From JANOGU01 sp964602115 (lineage in GTDB: Bacteria > Pseudomonadota > Alphaproteobacteria > Rhodobacterales > Rhodobacteraceae): 6,748 nt of DNA. Where the stretch lies: positions 1 to 6,748 of the forward strand of contig CAZRQN010000150.1 in assembly GCA_964602115.1 (NCBI GenBank), in the 5' to 3' direction. A program made the position numbers and the translations under genes. The notes below the pieces were generated by a model. The model saw only the letters and a program-made list of their open reading frames with translations. It was not told where the DNA came from and did not search any database. Shown in pieces: positions 1 through 5,794 of this stretch (position 1 is its first letter; the number at the start of each line of letters is the position of its first letter).

Positions 1-36
1 CCCCTGGGCGGGGTCGAGCCCGCCGCTCCTCCCCCC

Positions 37-66
37 AAACCGAAGAAGCGGCCCCCTTCGGGCCGC
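37..66 (-). terminator. Rho-independent-type terminator after the aldehyde dehydrogenase gene
   Basis: A perfect 7-bp stem is visible (48-54 pairs with 60-66, GCGGCCC against GGGCCGC) with a 5-nt loop. Read on the minus strand it begins 33 bases past the stop codon of the aldehyde dehydrogenase gene and is followed by the U-rich stretch TTCTTCGGTTT (47 down to 37). On the plus strand the bases after the stem are not T-rich, so it should act on leftward transcription. A broken T-tract after a GC-rich stem is common in high-GC alphaproteobacteria. It probably ends the leftward unit. Confidence 0.7.
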
Positions 67-99
67 GACTAAGGGCGGGAGGGGGAGCGGCGGCGGGCG

Positions 100-1557
100 T
101 TACTCTGCGGCCGTCGCCTCGGCGTCCGGATCCCAGCCGGAGATGGCCTTGACCTCGAGGAATTCCTCGATCCCCCAGACGCCGCCCTCGCGCGCGCGGC
201 CGGAAAGCTTGACGCCGCCAAAGGGCGAGCCCGCAGCCCGGCTCTTGCCGTTCATCTGCACCATGCCCGAGCGCAGGGCGCGGGCCATGCGGTTGCGCTT
301 CGCCCCGTCCTGGCTCTGGACGAAATTGGTCAGGCCATAGGGCGTGTCGTTGGCGATAGCCACGGCTTCCGCCTCGTTGTCGAAGGGGATCATGCACAGG
401 ACCGGGCCGAAGATCTCTTCCTTCTCGATCGTCATGCCGGGGCGGACATCGGCAAAGACCGTCGGGCGGACGTAGAAGCCGCGGTTGAACCCTTCCGGCA
501 GGCCCGGCCCGCCGGCGATCAGCCGGGCGCCTTCATCGATGCCCTTCTGGATATAGGCCTGGATCTGATCCCACTGGCGCTTGTTGACCACCGGACCCAT
601 GTGCCTGCCCTCCTCATGGGCCGAGCCCACGCGGATTTCGGAGGCCACCCGTGCCGCCGTCTCCACCGCCGCGTCATAGACCCCGCGCTCCACCAGCATC
701 CGCGAGGGCGCGTTGCAGGACTGGCCGGAGTTGTCCATCATCGAGCGCACGCCGCGCTCCACCGCCTTGGCATCGGCATCGGCGAAGATCACGTTGGCGC
801 CCTTGCCGCCCAGTTCCAGCGTCACCCGCTTCAACGTCTCGGCTGCGGCCATCGAGATCGCGCGGCCGGCGCGGGTGGAACCGGTGAACGAGATCATCTC
901 CACATCCGGATGCGCGGTCAGCCGCGCGCCCACCCCGGCGCCGTCGCCGTTGACGAGATTGAACACGCCGGGCGGGATGCCGGCGTCGTGGCAGAACTCG
1001 GCGAAGATCATCGCGTTCAGCGGGCTCTCCTCGGAAGGCTTCAGCACGCAGGTGCAGCCCGCCAGCATGGCCGGCACCGCCTTGAGCGCGATCTGGTTCA
1101 CCGGCCAGTTCCAGGGCGTGATGAGGCCTGCGACGCCGATCGGCTCCAGCGCGATGCGGTCGTTCGGCGCATGCGGGCCCAGGGGGCGGATCCATTCGAT
1201 CTGGTCGAAGGCGGTGAGGAAGTTCTTCAGATGCCAGGGCAGGCAGGTGACCTGCTCCTTGCGGGCGTGGTCGATGGGCGAGCCCATCTCCATGCTGACG
1301 GCGCGGGCGAATTCCTCCTTGCGGGCCTCGTACTGATCGAGGATGGCCGCAACCAGGCGGCGGCGCTCGCCCGGGGGCGTGGCCGACCAGCCGGGCAGGG
1401 CGGCCTTGGCGGCGGCCACCGCCGCATCGGTATCGGCGGCGGCGCCCAGCGAGATCACCGCGCAGACCTCTTCGGTCGAAGGGTCGATCACCCCATGGTC
1501 ACGCGCGACGACGGGCGGGACCCAGGCCCCGTTGATGTAGAATAGGCGGCTGTCCAT
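100..1557 (-). CDS. NAD(P)-dependent aldehyde dehydrogenase, CddD-like branch
   Basis: Cytoplasmic enzyme of the ALDH superfamily, oxidising an aldehyde to its carboxylic acid with NAD+ or NADP+. The 485-residue length is normal. Visible motifs: ITPWNWP with the oxyanion Asn150; KPSE with the cofactor-site Lys173; FTGS at 224-227; LELGGK with general-base Glu248; GQSCNAP with catalytic Cys281; EEIFGP with Glu381 and Phe383, which contact the cofactor; and a C-terminal PFGGVKLSG segment followed by GIEEFLEVKAI. That last segment and the N-terminal FYINGAWVPP resemble the CddD / 6-oxolauric-acid-dehydrogenase-like branch, as I remember it, but the substrate cannot be told from sequence. The ATG at 1557 is chosen: GGACGAG lies just upstream, and the only longer in-frame start is a TTG at 1587. 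It follows the ROK gene on the same strand after 79 bases, so it may be the last gene of that unit, although a hairpin lies between them. All key residues are present, so it should be active. Its role beside a fructose importer is unclear. Confidence 0.93.
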   Translation of the reverse strand: MDSRLFYINGAWVPPVVARDHGVIDPSTEEVCAVISLGAAADTDAAVAAAKAALPGWSATPPGERRRLVAAILDQYEARKEEFARAVSMEMGSPIDHARKEQVTCLPWHLKNFLTAFDQIEWIRPLGPHAPNDRIALEPIGVAGLITPWNWPVNQIALKAVPAMLAGCTCVLKPSEESPLNAMIFAEFCHDAGIPPGVFNLVNGDGAGVGARLTAHPDVEMISFTGSTRAGRAISMAAAETLKRVTLELGGKGANVIFADADAKAVERGVRSMMDNSGQSCNAPSRMLVERGVYDAAVETAARVASEIRVGSAHEEGRHMGPVVNKRQWDQIQAYIQKGIDEGARLIAGGPGLPEGFNRGFYVRPTVFADVRPGMTIEKEEIFGPVLCMIPFDNEAEAVAIANDTPYGLTNFVQSQDGAKRNRMARALRSGMVQMNGKSRAAGSPFGGVKLSGRAREGGVWGIEEFLEVKAISGWDPDAEATAAE

Positions 1558-1598
1558 TTCGGCTCGTCCGGCGGTTGGAGACGGCAAGACCCTACCAC

Positions 1599-1614
1599 CC
1601 GCGCCTCGGCGCGG
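1599..1614 (-). other. Hairpin between the ROK gene and the aldehyde dehydrogenase gene
   Basis: CCGCGCC (1599-1605) and GGCGCGG (1608-1614) are exact inverted copies separated by 2 bases, folding as a 6-bp stem with a CGAG tetraloop on the leftward transcript. It starts 22 bases after the ROK stop codon. No clear U-tract follows (GTGGTAGGGTCTT), so it is a weak terminator at best. It could reduce read-through into the dehydrogenase gene or protect the 3' end of the upstream mRNA. I see no separate -35/-10 pair for the dehydrogenase in the 79-base gap. Confidence 0.4.
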
Positions 1615-1636
1615 CCACGCCGTTTGCGACCTCGGT

Positions 1637-2860
1637 TCAGACCTCGCGGACCGGGCCGGCAGCTTCGGTAAGGAAGCGCTGGGCCAGCGGGATGGTCGCC
1701 GCGCCCAGAACGCGCGCCTGGGCGCCCACGGTGCCTTCGCGGATCGCGGGGGCGGTGATGCCCGACTGGTCGAGGCCGGCGAAGGCTGTGGCGGTGGCTT
1801 CGGTCAGCTGCGTCCGAAGCGAGGCCGGCATCCAGCCGTCGATCAGGACCGCCTCGATCTCCAGGAGCGCAGCCGCCGACAGGATCGCGGCCGCGAGCCC
1901 CTGAGAGGCGCTGTCCAGCCAGGCCCGGAGCGCGTCCGGCGGGATGGTCCAGTCGGTCGGGTCCTTCCAGACCGGATCGGGATCGGCGCCATGAGCCTCC
2001 ATGATCCGCGCCAGGGTGGACAGCGAGGCGACCGAAAGCAGGCGGTGCATCTTGCCGTCGGGCCCGGGCACCGGCATCGGGCCGACGCCGGCGGCGTTGC
2101 CGCTGCGGCCGACGAACAGCCGGCCGTTCAGCACAAGCCCGCCGCCGACGAAGTAGGCGAGGTAGAAATAGAGGAAATCCTTCGGCCTTTCGCCCTTGCC
2201 GAAGACCAGTTCGGCACCGCAGGCCGCCGTCGCGTCGTTCTGCAGGAAGACCGGCATGCCGGCAAAGGCGGAGATGTCGGCGACGATGTCATGGCTGCGC
2301 CAGGCGTCCATCTCCTGCTGCGGGGCGCCGATCTCGGTCACCCAGCTCCACAGTTCGAAGGGAAAGGCGATGCCCAGTCCGCCGACCCGGGCCCGCTGCG
2401 CCGGTGAAAGCGTGCCCAGAAGTTCCGGCATGGCCTCGCGCACGAAGGCCACGGTCGAGGCGGGTGTGGGATAGTGGTACATCCGCCGGATCATCTGGCG
2501 CAGGGTGCCGGTGAAATCGACCAGCGCCAGATCGGCCGACCTGCGCCCGATCTTCAGGCCGAGGAACAGGGCCCCGTCGGGCGCCAGCGACATGGGGACG
2601 GAGGGCTGGCCGATCCGCCCGCGCACCGGATCGCCGCGCAGCAGCATGCCCTCGGCTTCCAGTTCGCGCATGATCACCGAAACGGTCTGCGCCGACAGGC
2701 CGGTGATCCGGGCGATGTCGGATTTCGCCAGGGCTCCGTGCTGGCGCACCAGAGAAAGGACCAGACGCTCGTTGAAGGCCCGCATGCCCGACTGGTTTGA
2801 GCCCCGCAGATCCGGGTCGTCCGATGTCAGGCTGCGGTCGGGCATCGCGCCGGGGCTCAT
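1637..2860 (-). CDS. frcR: ROK-family transcriptional repressor, probable fructose regulator FrcR
   Basis: Predicted sugar-responsive DNA-binding regulator, 407 residues, the usual size for ROK (NagC/Mlc-type) regulators. Residues about 31-76 form a winged helix-turn-helix, with the helix-turn-helix core KSDIARITGLSAQTVSVIM from residue 46. The rest is a ROK sugar-kinase-like fold with GLGIAFPFELW (161-171), LQNDATAACG (Asn208, Asp209) and a GGG turn at 239-241. The kinase phosphate loop, normally DxGGT, reads KIGRR, so catalysis is not expected. The usual GEIGH sugar contact reads GVGP (258-261), and the ROK zinc cysteines are missing. The ATG at 2860 overlaps the stop of the upstream mutarotase gene as ATGA, and AAGGTG lies about 13 bases before it, in favour of this start. 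A longer in-frame opening to 3007 would lie wholly inside the mutarotase gene and is rejected; an ATG at 2845 is a weaker alternative. The symbol rests on the divergent frcBCA genes. It probably represses both units from the shared intergenic region. Confidence 0.88.
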   Translation of the reverse strand: MSPGAMPDRSLTSDDPDLRGSNQSGMRAFNERLVLSLVRQHGALAKSDIARITGLSAQTVSVIMRELEAEGMLLRGDPVRGRIGQPSVPMSLAPDGALFLGLKIGRRSADLALVDFTGTLRQMIRRMYHYPTPASTVAFVREAMPELLGTLSPAQRARVGGLGIAFPFELWSWVTEIGAPQQEMDAWRSHDIVADISAFAGMPVFLQNDATAACGAELVFGKGERPKDFLYFYLAYFVGGGLVLNGRLFVGRSGNAAGVGPMPVPGPDGKMHRLLSVASLSTLARIMEAHGADPDPVWKDPTDWTIPPDALRAWLDSASQGLAAAILSAAALLEIEAVLIDGWMPASLRTQLTEATATAFAGLDQSGITAPAIREGTVGAQARVLGAATIPLAQRFLTEAAGPVREV

Positions 2861-3285
2861 GGTCGGATGACACCTTTCCGCAGGATCACATTGGCGAACA
2901 GTTCCGTTTCGGAACTGGCCACCAGTGTATGGGCGCTGCGGATGCGCGCATAGAGGTCCTCTCCGCGCAGCGGCATCACCGGGCGGCCCGGTGCGCGCGC
3001 GGCACACAATGCGTCGATGTCGCGATGGATGCCGCCGAACTGGGCCGGGTCGTTGTTGAGCGCGGCGCGGAAGATCGGCGCGGGAACATCCTCGTCAAGC
3101 GGCATGACCTGCAGGATGGCGTCCACCAGCGCCAGCACCCGGTGGCCGTCGGCACGCACCAGCCGCCGGGCGTGTTCCTGCGCCGGGTAGTTTCCGTCAA
3201 CGATGGCGATCTCGTCGCCATGCCCCATCGCCCTGAGGGAGAAGAGCAGCTCCGGTCCGAGGATCGCGGGCACTCCGATCAGCAT
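2857..3285 (-). CDS. RbsD/FucU-family sugar mutarotase (pyranase)
   Basis: Small cytoplasmic enzyme that speeds conversion between anomers, or pyranose and furanose forms, of a free monosaccharide. It is 142 residues long, matching E. coli FucU (about 140). Family landmarks in order: ILGPELLFSLRAMGHGDEI, with His22 as the likely acid/base residue; VDGNYP with Asp30; RADG at 44-47; LYARI with Tyr112; and the C-terminal FANVILRKGV (Asn132, Lys137), matching YGNILLKKGV of FucU. It looks closer to FucU than to RbsD, but next to a fructose-type importer the substrate may be fructose or ribose rather than fucose. The ATG at 3285 is preferred: it puts the usual MLxG..P.ILGPELL start at the N terminus and has GGGGGAG 8 bases before it. 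An in-frame ATG at 3333 also has a good binding site (see that entry). Its stop overlaps the frcR start, so the two are probably translated in a coupled way. First gene of the leftward unit. Confidence 0.9.
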   Translation of the reverse strand: MLIGVPAILGPELLFSLRAMGHGDEIAIVDGNYPAQEHARRLVRADGHRVLALVDAILQVMPLDEDVPAPIFRAALNNDPAQFGGIHRDIDALCAARAPGRPVMPLRGEDLYARIRSAHTLVASSETELFANVILRKGVIRP

Positions 3286-3330
3286 GACGTCCACTCCCCC
3301 TTCTTGGGTGTCGTTCCAGGCCGCGAAGGA

Positions 3331-3347
3331 CATCAGGGAAACCCTCC
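3331..3347 (-). promoter_or_regulatory. Alternative start with its own ribosome binding site, upstream of the mutarotase start
   Basis: GGAGGG (3347 down to 3342 on the minus strand) sits 8 bases before an ATG at 3333 that is in frame with the mutarotase gene. Using it would add 16 residues (MSFAAWNDTQEGGVDV) in front of the family's normal N terminus, giving 158 residues. Those residues do not resemble any part of RbsD/FucU known to me, so the start at 3285 is still preferred. Both sites could be used. Confidence 0.4.
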
Positions 3348-3359
3348 GAGACACCGCCC

Positions 3360-3373
3360 TTCCGGCGCCGGAA
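3360..3373. repeat. 14-bp perfect palindrome in the mutarotase leader
   Basis: TTCCGGCGCCGGAA is its own reverse complement. It lies in the region between the predicted leftward -35 element and the mutarotase start. A palindrome without a loop is a poor RNA hairpin but a good dimer-binding site on DNA, so a second operator is possible. GCCCTT occurs just on its left (3356-3361) and again just on its right (3375-3380), and GACACCGC is repeated at 3350-3357 and 3385-3392. The role is not known from sequence; GC-rich palindromes of this size are not rare in such genomes. Confidence 0.45.
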
Positions 3374-3416
3374 TGCCCTTCAGCGACACCGCACGGTGGA
3401 ATTCGAATCGGCCTGC

Positions 3417-3422
3417 TGTCAA
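3417..3422 (-). promoter_or_regulatory. Probable -35 element for the mutarotase-frcR unit
   Basis: On the minus strand these six bases read TTGACA, the perfect sigma-70-type -35 hexamer, pointing toward the mutarotase gene. No convincing -10 is seen at 16-18 bases: the best nearby hexamers, such as TTCCAC at a 15-base spacing, match poorly. GC-rich alphaproteobacterial promoters often have weak -10 boxes. The element is one arm of a larger near-symmetric structure shared with the rightward promoter. Confidence 0.45.
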
Positions 3423-3425
3423 TAC

Positions 3426-3446
3426 TAAATCAGAGTGAATTATTTA
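3426..3446. promoter_or_regulatory. Probable ROK repressor operator (AT-rich near-palindrome)
   Basis: TAAATCA (3426-3432) and TTATTTA (3440-3446) are inverted copies matching at 6 of 7 positions, with 7 bases between them. It is the most AT-rich stretch of the window and lies exactly between the two outward-facing -35 elements, adjoining both, so a protein bound here could block both promoters. ROK regulators of the NagC/Mlc type are known to bind AT-rich inverted repeats of about this size. Assignment to FrcR is inference from position. Confidence 0.5.
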
Positions 3447-3448
3447 TC

Positions 3449-3478
3449 TTGACCCATGTGGCCGAATCTGTTTGTGAT
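3449..3478 (+). promoter_or_regulatory. Probable promoter of frcBCA
   Basis: TTGACC (3449-3454) matches five of six bases of the -35 consensus. After 18 bases comes TGTGAT (3473-3478), matching four of six bases of the -10 consensus. Transcription would start about 70 bases before the frcB ATG. The -35 element touches the AT-rich near-palindrome on its left, a good geometry for repression. Confidence 0.55.
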
Positions 3479-3519
3479 GCTTTCACCGCAGCGGGTGGGT
3501 CCGCCGGCGGTCGGCACAG

Positions 3520-3550
3520 CGGGGCTGAGCCCCGAAACATCCCTGGGAGG
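3520..3550 (+). promoter_or_regulatory. Leader hairpin and strong ribosome binding site of frcB
   Basis: CGGGGC (3520-3525) and GCCCCG (3529-3534) form a 6-bp GC stem with a 3-base loop. Eleven bases further on lies GGGAGG (3545-3550), an almost ideal Shine-Dalgarno sequence 6 bases before the frcB ATG at 3557. The hairpin leaves the binding site free and may protect the 5' end of an abundant mRNA. This binding site fixes the frcB start against the in-frame open sequence further upstream. Confidence 0.55.
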
Positions 3551-3556
3551 AAACGC

Positions 3557-4573
3557 ATGACTTCGAAGACAAAAGCGCTGATGGGCGCTGCGGCCGTGGC
3601 GCTGCTCGGTGCTCCGGCGATGGCGGATGGCGTGAGCGCCTGCCTGATCACCAAGACCGACACCAACCCCTTCTTCGTCAAGATGAAGGAAGGTGCCGAA
3701 GCCAAGGCGGCGGAACTCGGCGTGACGCTGAAGTCCTATGCCGGCAAGGTTGACGGCGACAACGAATCGCAGGTCGCCGCCATCGAGGCCTGCATCGCCG
3801 ACGGCGCCAAGGGCATCCTGCTCACCGCCTCGGACACCGGCGCCATCGTCGACTCGGTGAAAGCCGCCCGCGACGCCGGCATCCTGGTGATCGCGCTTGA
3901 CACCCCGCTCGACCCCGTCGATGCGGCCGACGCCACCTTTGCCACCGACAACTTCCGCGCCGGCCTGCTGATCGGCCAGTGGGCGAAGGCATCGCTGGGC
4001 GACGCGGCAGCTTCCGCCAAGATCGCCATGCTCGACCTCGCGATCGCCCAGCCGTCGGTGGACGTGGCGCGTGACCAGGGCTTCCTGCAGGGCTTCGGCA
4101 TCGACCTGGCCGATCCGGCCAAGTGGGGCGACGAAACCGATCCGCGCATCGTCGGCCATGACGTCACCGCCGGCAACGAGGAAGGCGGCCTGAAGGCCAT
4201 GGAAGCCCTGCTCGCCAAGGACCCGGACGTCAACGTCGTCTATACGATCAACGAACCGGCCGCTGCCGGCGCTTTCGAGGCGCTGAAGGCCGCCGGCAAG
4301 GAAGGCGTGCTGATCGTCTCGGTGGACGGCGGCTGCCCCGGGGTCGAGAACGTCAAGGGCGGCGTGATCGGCGCCACCTCGCAGCAGTACCCGCTGCAGA
4401 TGGCCGCGCTCGGCATCGAAGCGATCGCCAAGTTCGCCGCCGACGGCTCCAAGCCGGCGCCGACCGAAGGCAAGGACTTCTTCGACACCGGCGTGACGCT
4501 CATCACCGACAAGCCGGTCGATGGCGTCGAGTCGGTCGACTCGGCGAAGGGCCTGGAACTCTGCTGGGGCTGA
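3557..4573 (+). CDS. frcB: Periplasmic fructose-type sugar-binding protein of an ABC importer
   Basis: Captures the sugar in the periplasm and delivers it to FrcC/FrcA. The precursor has 338 residues. Residues 1-23 are a signal peptide: KTK near the N terminus, a hydrophobic Ala/Leu core, and an APAMA cleavage site before Asp24. The mature part is a ribose/galactose-type two-lobed binding protein (Peripla_BP_4). Likely ligand contacts by analogy with RbsB are Asn37 in TDTNPFF, Asp115 in ALDTP, Arg172 in ARDQGF, Asn232 in TINEP, Asp257 in SVDGGC and Gln276/Gln277. Long stretches (SACLITKTDTNPFFVKMKEG, the GHDV..GNEEGG segment, the C-terminal CWG) agree with Sinorhizobium meliloti FrcB as I remember it, a protein that handles fructose and also ribose and mannose. 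Four cysteines remain after cleavage (29, 79, 260, 336), so disulfides are possible. First gene of the rightward unit, with the strongest ribosome binding site, as expected for the most abundant component. Exact ligand is inferred. Confidence 0.94.
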   Translation: MTSKTKALMGAAAVALLGAPAMADGVSACLITKTDTNPFFVKMKEGAEAKAAELGVTLKSYAGKVDGDNESQVAAIEACIADGAKGILLTASDTGAIVDSVKAARDAGILVIALDTPLDPVDAADATFATDNFRAGLLIGQWAKASLGDAAASAKIAMLDLAIAQPSVDVARDQGFLQGFGIDLADPAKWGDETDPRIVGHDVTAGNEEGGLKAMEALLAKDPDVNVVYTINEPAAAGAFEALKAAGKEGVLIVSVDGGCPGVENVKGGVIGATSQQYPLQMAALGIEAIAKFAADGSKPAPTEGKDFFDTGVTLITDKPVDGVESVDSAKGLELCWG

Positions 4574-4636
4574 TCCCTCCGGCGGGCCGGCGCTCCCCAA
4601 AGGATCGTCGGCAGGCGTGACGAAATGCAGTCATGA

Positions 4637-4669
4637 GGCAAGGGCGGCTCCCCGTGCGCCGCCCTTGCC
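4637..4669 (+). terminator. Strong intergenic hairpin between frcB and frcC
   Basis: A perfect 12-bp stem (4637-4648 with 4658-4669; GGCAAGGGCGGC against GCCGCCCTTGCC) encloses a 9-base loop. It begins 63 bases past the frcB stop. What follows (CTAACCGTG) is not U-rich, so it is probably not a full terminator. Hairpins placed after binding-protein genes commonly block 3' decay or cause partial termination, so that binding protein is made in excess over the membrane parts. The frcC gene has no evident promoter of its own in the 144-base gap, so read-through is presumably needed. Confidence 0.6.
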
Positions 4670-4717
4670 CTAACCGTGCCCTGCCTCACTGCGGGCGGGG
4701 CCTTTGGGAGGGGTTAC

Positions 4718-5794
4718 ATGGCCGACGATGCAAAGGCGGTCTCGGGCACCTATGAGGCAGGCCTCAAGGGTGCAGTCGAGAAGGTCGCCGAGTTCCACGA
4801 CAACAAGTCCACGCTGAAGAAGATTCAGCACTGGCTGCACCAGACGCCATCGGCGGTGCCGATGATCGTCCTGATCGCCGCGATCATCGTTTTCGGCTTC
4901 CTGTCCGAAAACTTCTTCAAGGCCGGGACGCTTTCCACGATCCTGCAGCAGATTGCCGTCGTCGGCATCATCGGCTGCGCCCAGACGATCGTGGTCCTGA
5001 CGGCGGGCATCGACCTATCGGTCGGCGCCATCGCGGTCTTCTCTTCGGTGCTGATGGGTCAGATGACCTTCCGCTACGGTATCCCGGCCCCGATCTCCAT
5101 CCTGATCGGGCTCGCGCTGGGCACCGCCATGGGCTACGCCAACGGCTGGCTGGTGGCGAAGATGAAACTGCCGCCATTCATCGTCACGCTCGGCACCTGG
5201 CAGGTGCTTCTGGCGTCGAACTACATCTACTCGGCCAACGAGACGATCCGCTCGGCGGACATCGAGGAGCAGGCCGCAGCGCTGCAGTTCTGGGGCTATT
5301 CGGTCCAGCCGGGCGGCGTGAAGGTCCTCTATGCCGTCTTCCTGCTGATCGCGCTTGTCGCCATCATGTCCTATGTCCTGCGCCACACTGCCTGGGGCCG
5401 GTATGTCTATGCGACCGGCGACGATCCGGCGGCTGCCGAACTGGCCGGCGTGCCCACGGCCAAGGTCCTGATCCAGGTCTATTCCCTGGCCGGTCTGTTC
5501 TGTGCCATCGCCGGCTGGGTGATGATCGGTCGCTTCGGTTCGGTGTCTCCCTCGGCCTCCACCGGGGTCCAGGGCAATATCCAGTCGATCACCGCCGTGG
5601 TGATCGGGGGGATCTCGCTCTTCGGCGGACGCGGCTCGATCGCGGGCATGTTCTTCGGAGCGCTGATCGTCGGTGTCTTCGAAATGGGTCTGCGGCTGGT
5701 CGGGACCGACCCGCAATGGACCTTCTTCCTGATCGGCGTTCTCATCATCTTCGCGGTCGCGGTTGACCAGTGGATCAGAAAGGTGTCGGGCTGA
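4718..5794 (+). CDS. frcC: Sugar ABC transporter permease
   Basis: Inner-membrane channel subunit, 358 residues, of the ribose/xylose/fructose permease family (BPD_transp_2). An N-terminal cytoplasmic segment of about 44 residues is followed by roughly ten hydrophobic segments near 45-64, 72-95, 99-118, 125-147, 153-172, 202-220, 252-275, 285-303, 308-326 and 334-349. The family signature LTAGIDLSVGAI occupies 94-105. The cytoplasmic loop at 222-250 (RHTAWGRYVYATGDDPAAAELAG) is the expected coupling loop to the ATPase. GGISLFGGRGSIAG (297-310) is also typical. The ATG at 4718 has GGGAGGGG about 5 bases before it; an in-frame GTG at 4676 lies just after the intergenic hairpin and has no comparable support. 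The stop codon overlaps the frcA start by one base (TGATG), so the two are probably translated together, in keeping with a complex that needs balanced subunits. The functional channel is expected to be a dimer of FrcC. Confidence 0.94.
   Translation: MADDAKAVSGTYEAGLKGAVEKVAEFHDNKSTLKKIQHWLHQTPSAVPMIVLIAAIIVFGFLSENFFKAGTLSTILQQIAVVGIIGCAQTIVVLTAGIDLSVGAIAVFSSVLMGQMTFRYGIPAPISILIGLALGTAMGYANGWLVAKMKLPPFIVTLGTWQVLLASNYIYSANETIRSADIEEQAAALQFWGYSVQPGGVKVLYAVFLLIALVAIMSYVLRHTAWGRYVYATGDDPAAAELAGVPTAKVLIQVYSLAGLFCAIAGWVMIGRFGSVSPSASTGVQGNIQSITAVVIGGISLFGGRGSIAGMFFGALIVGVFEMGLRLVGTDPQWTFFLIGVLIIFAVAVDQWIRKVSG

Noticed and set aside
601..1545. Plus-strand open frame of 314 codons opposite the aldehyde dehydrogenase gene
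   Set aside because: His/Arg/Gly-rich translation with no family features; the opposite strand carries the complete set of aldehyde dehydrogenase catalytic motifs.
2861..3007. Possible 49-residue N-terminal extension of the ROK regulator
   Set aside because: It lies entirely inside the mutarotase coding region in another frame and has no family similarity; the ATGA overlap start is preferred.
3203..3556. Possible 118-residue N-terminal extension of FrcB
   Set aside because: The extension runs through the divergent promoter region and into the start of the mutarotase gene; the ATG at 3557 has an excellent binding site and begins a standard signal peptide.
3440..4600. Long minus-strand open frame of 386 codons opposite frcB
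   Set aside because: It mirrors the strong third-position GC bias of frcB, its translation is rich in Gly, Arg and Asp without any recognisable motif, and frcB itself has a clear signal peptide, fold and binding site.
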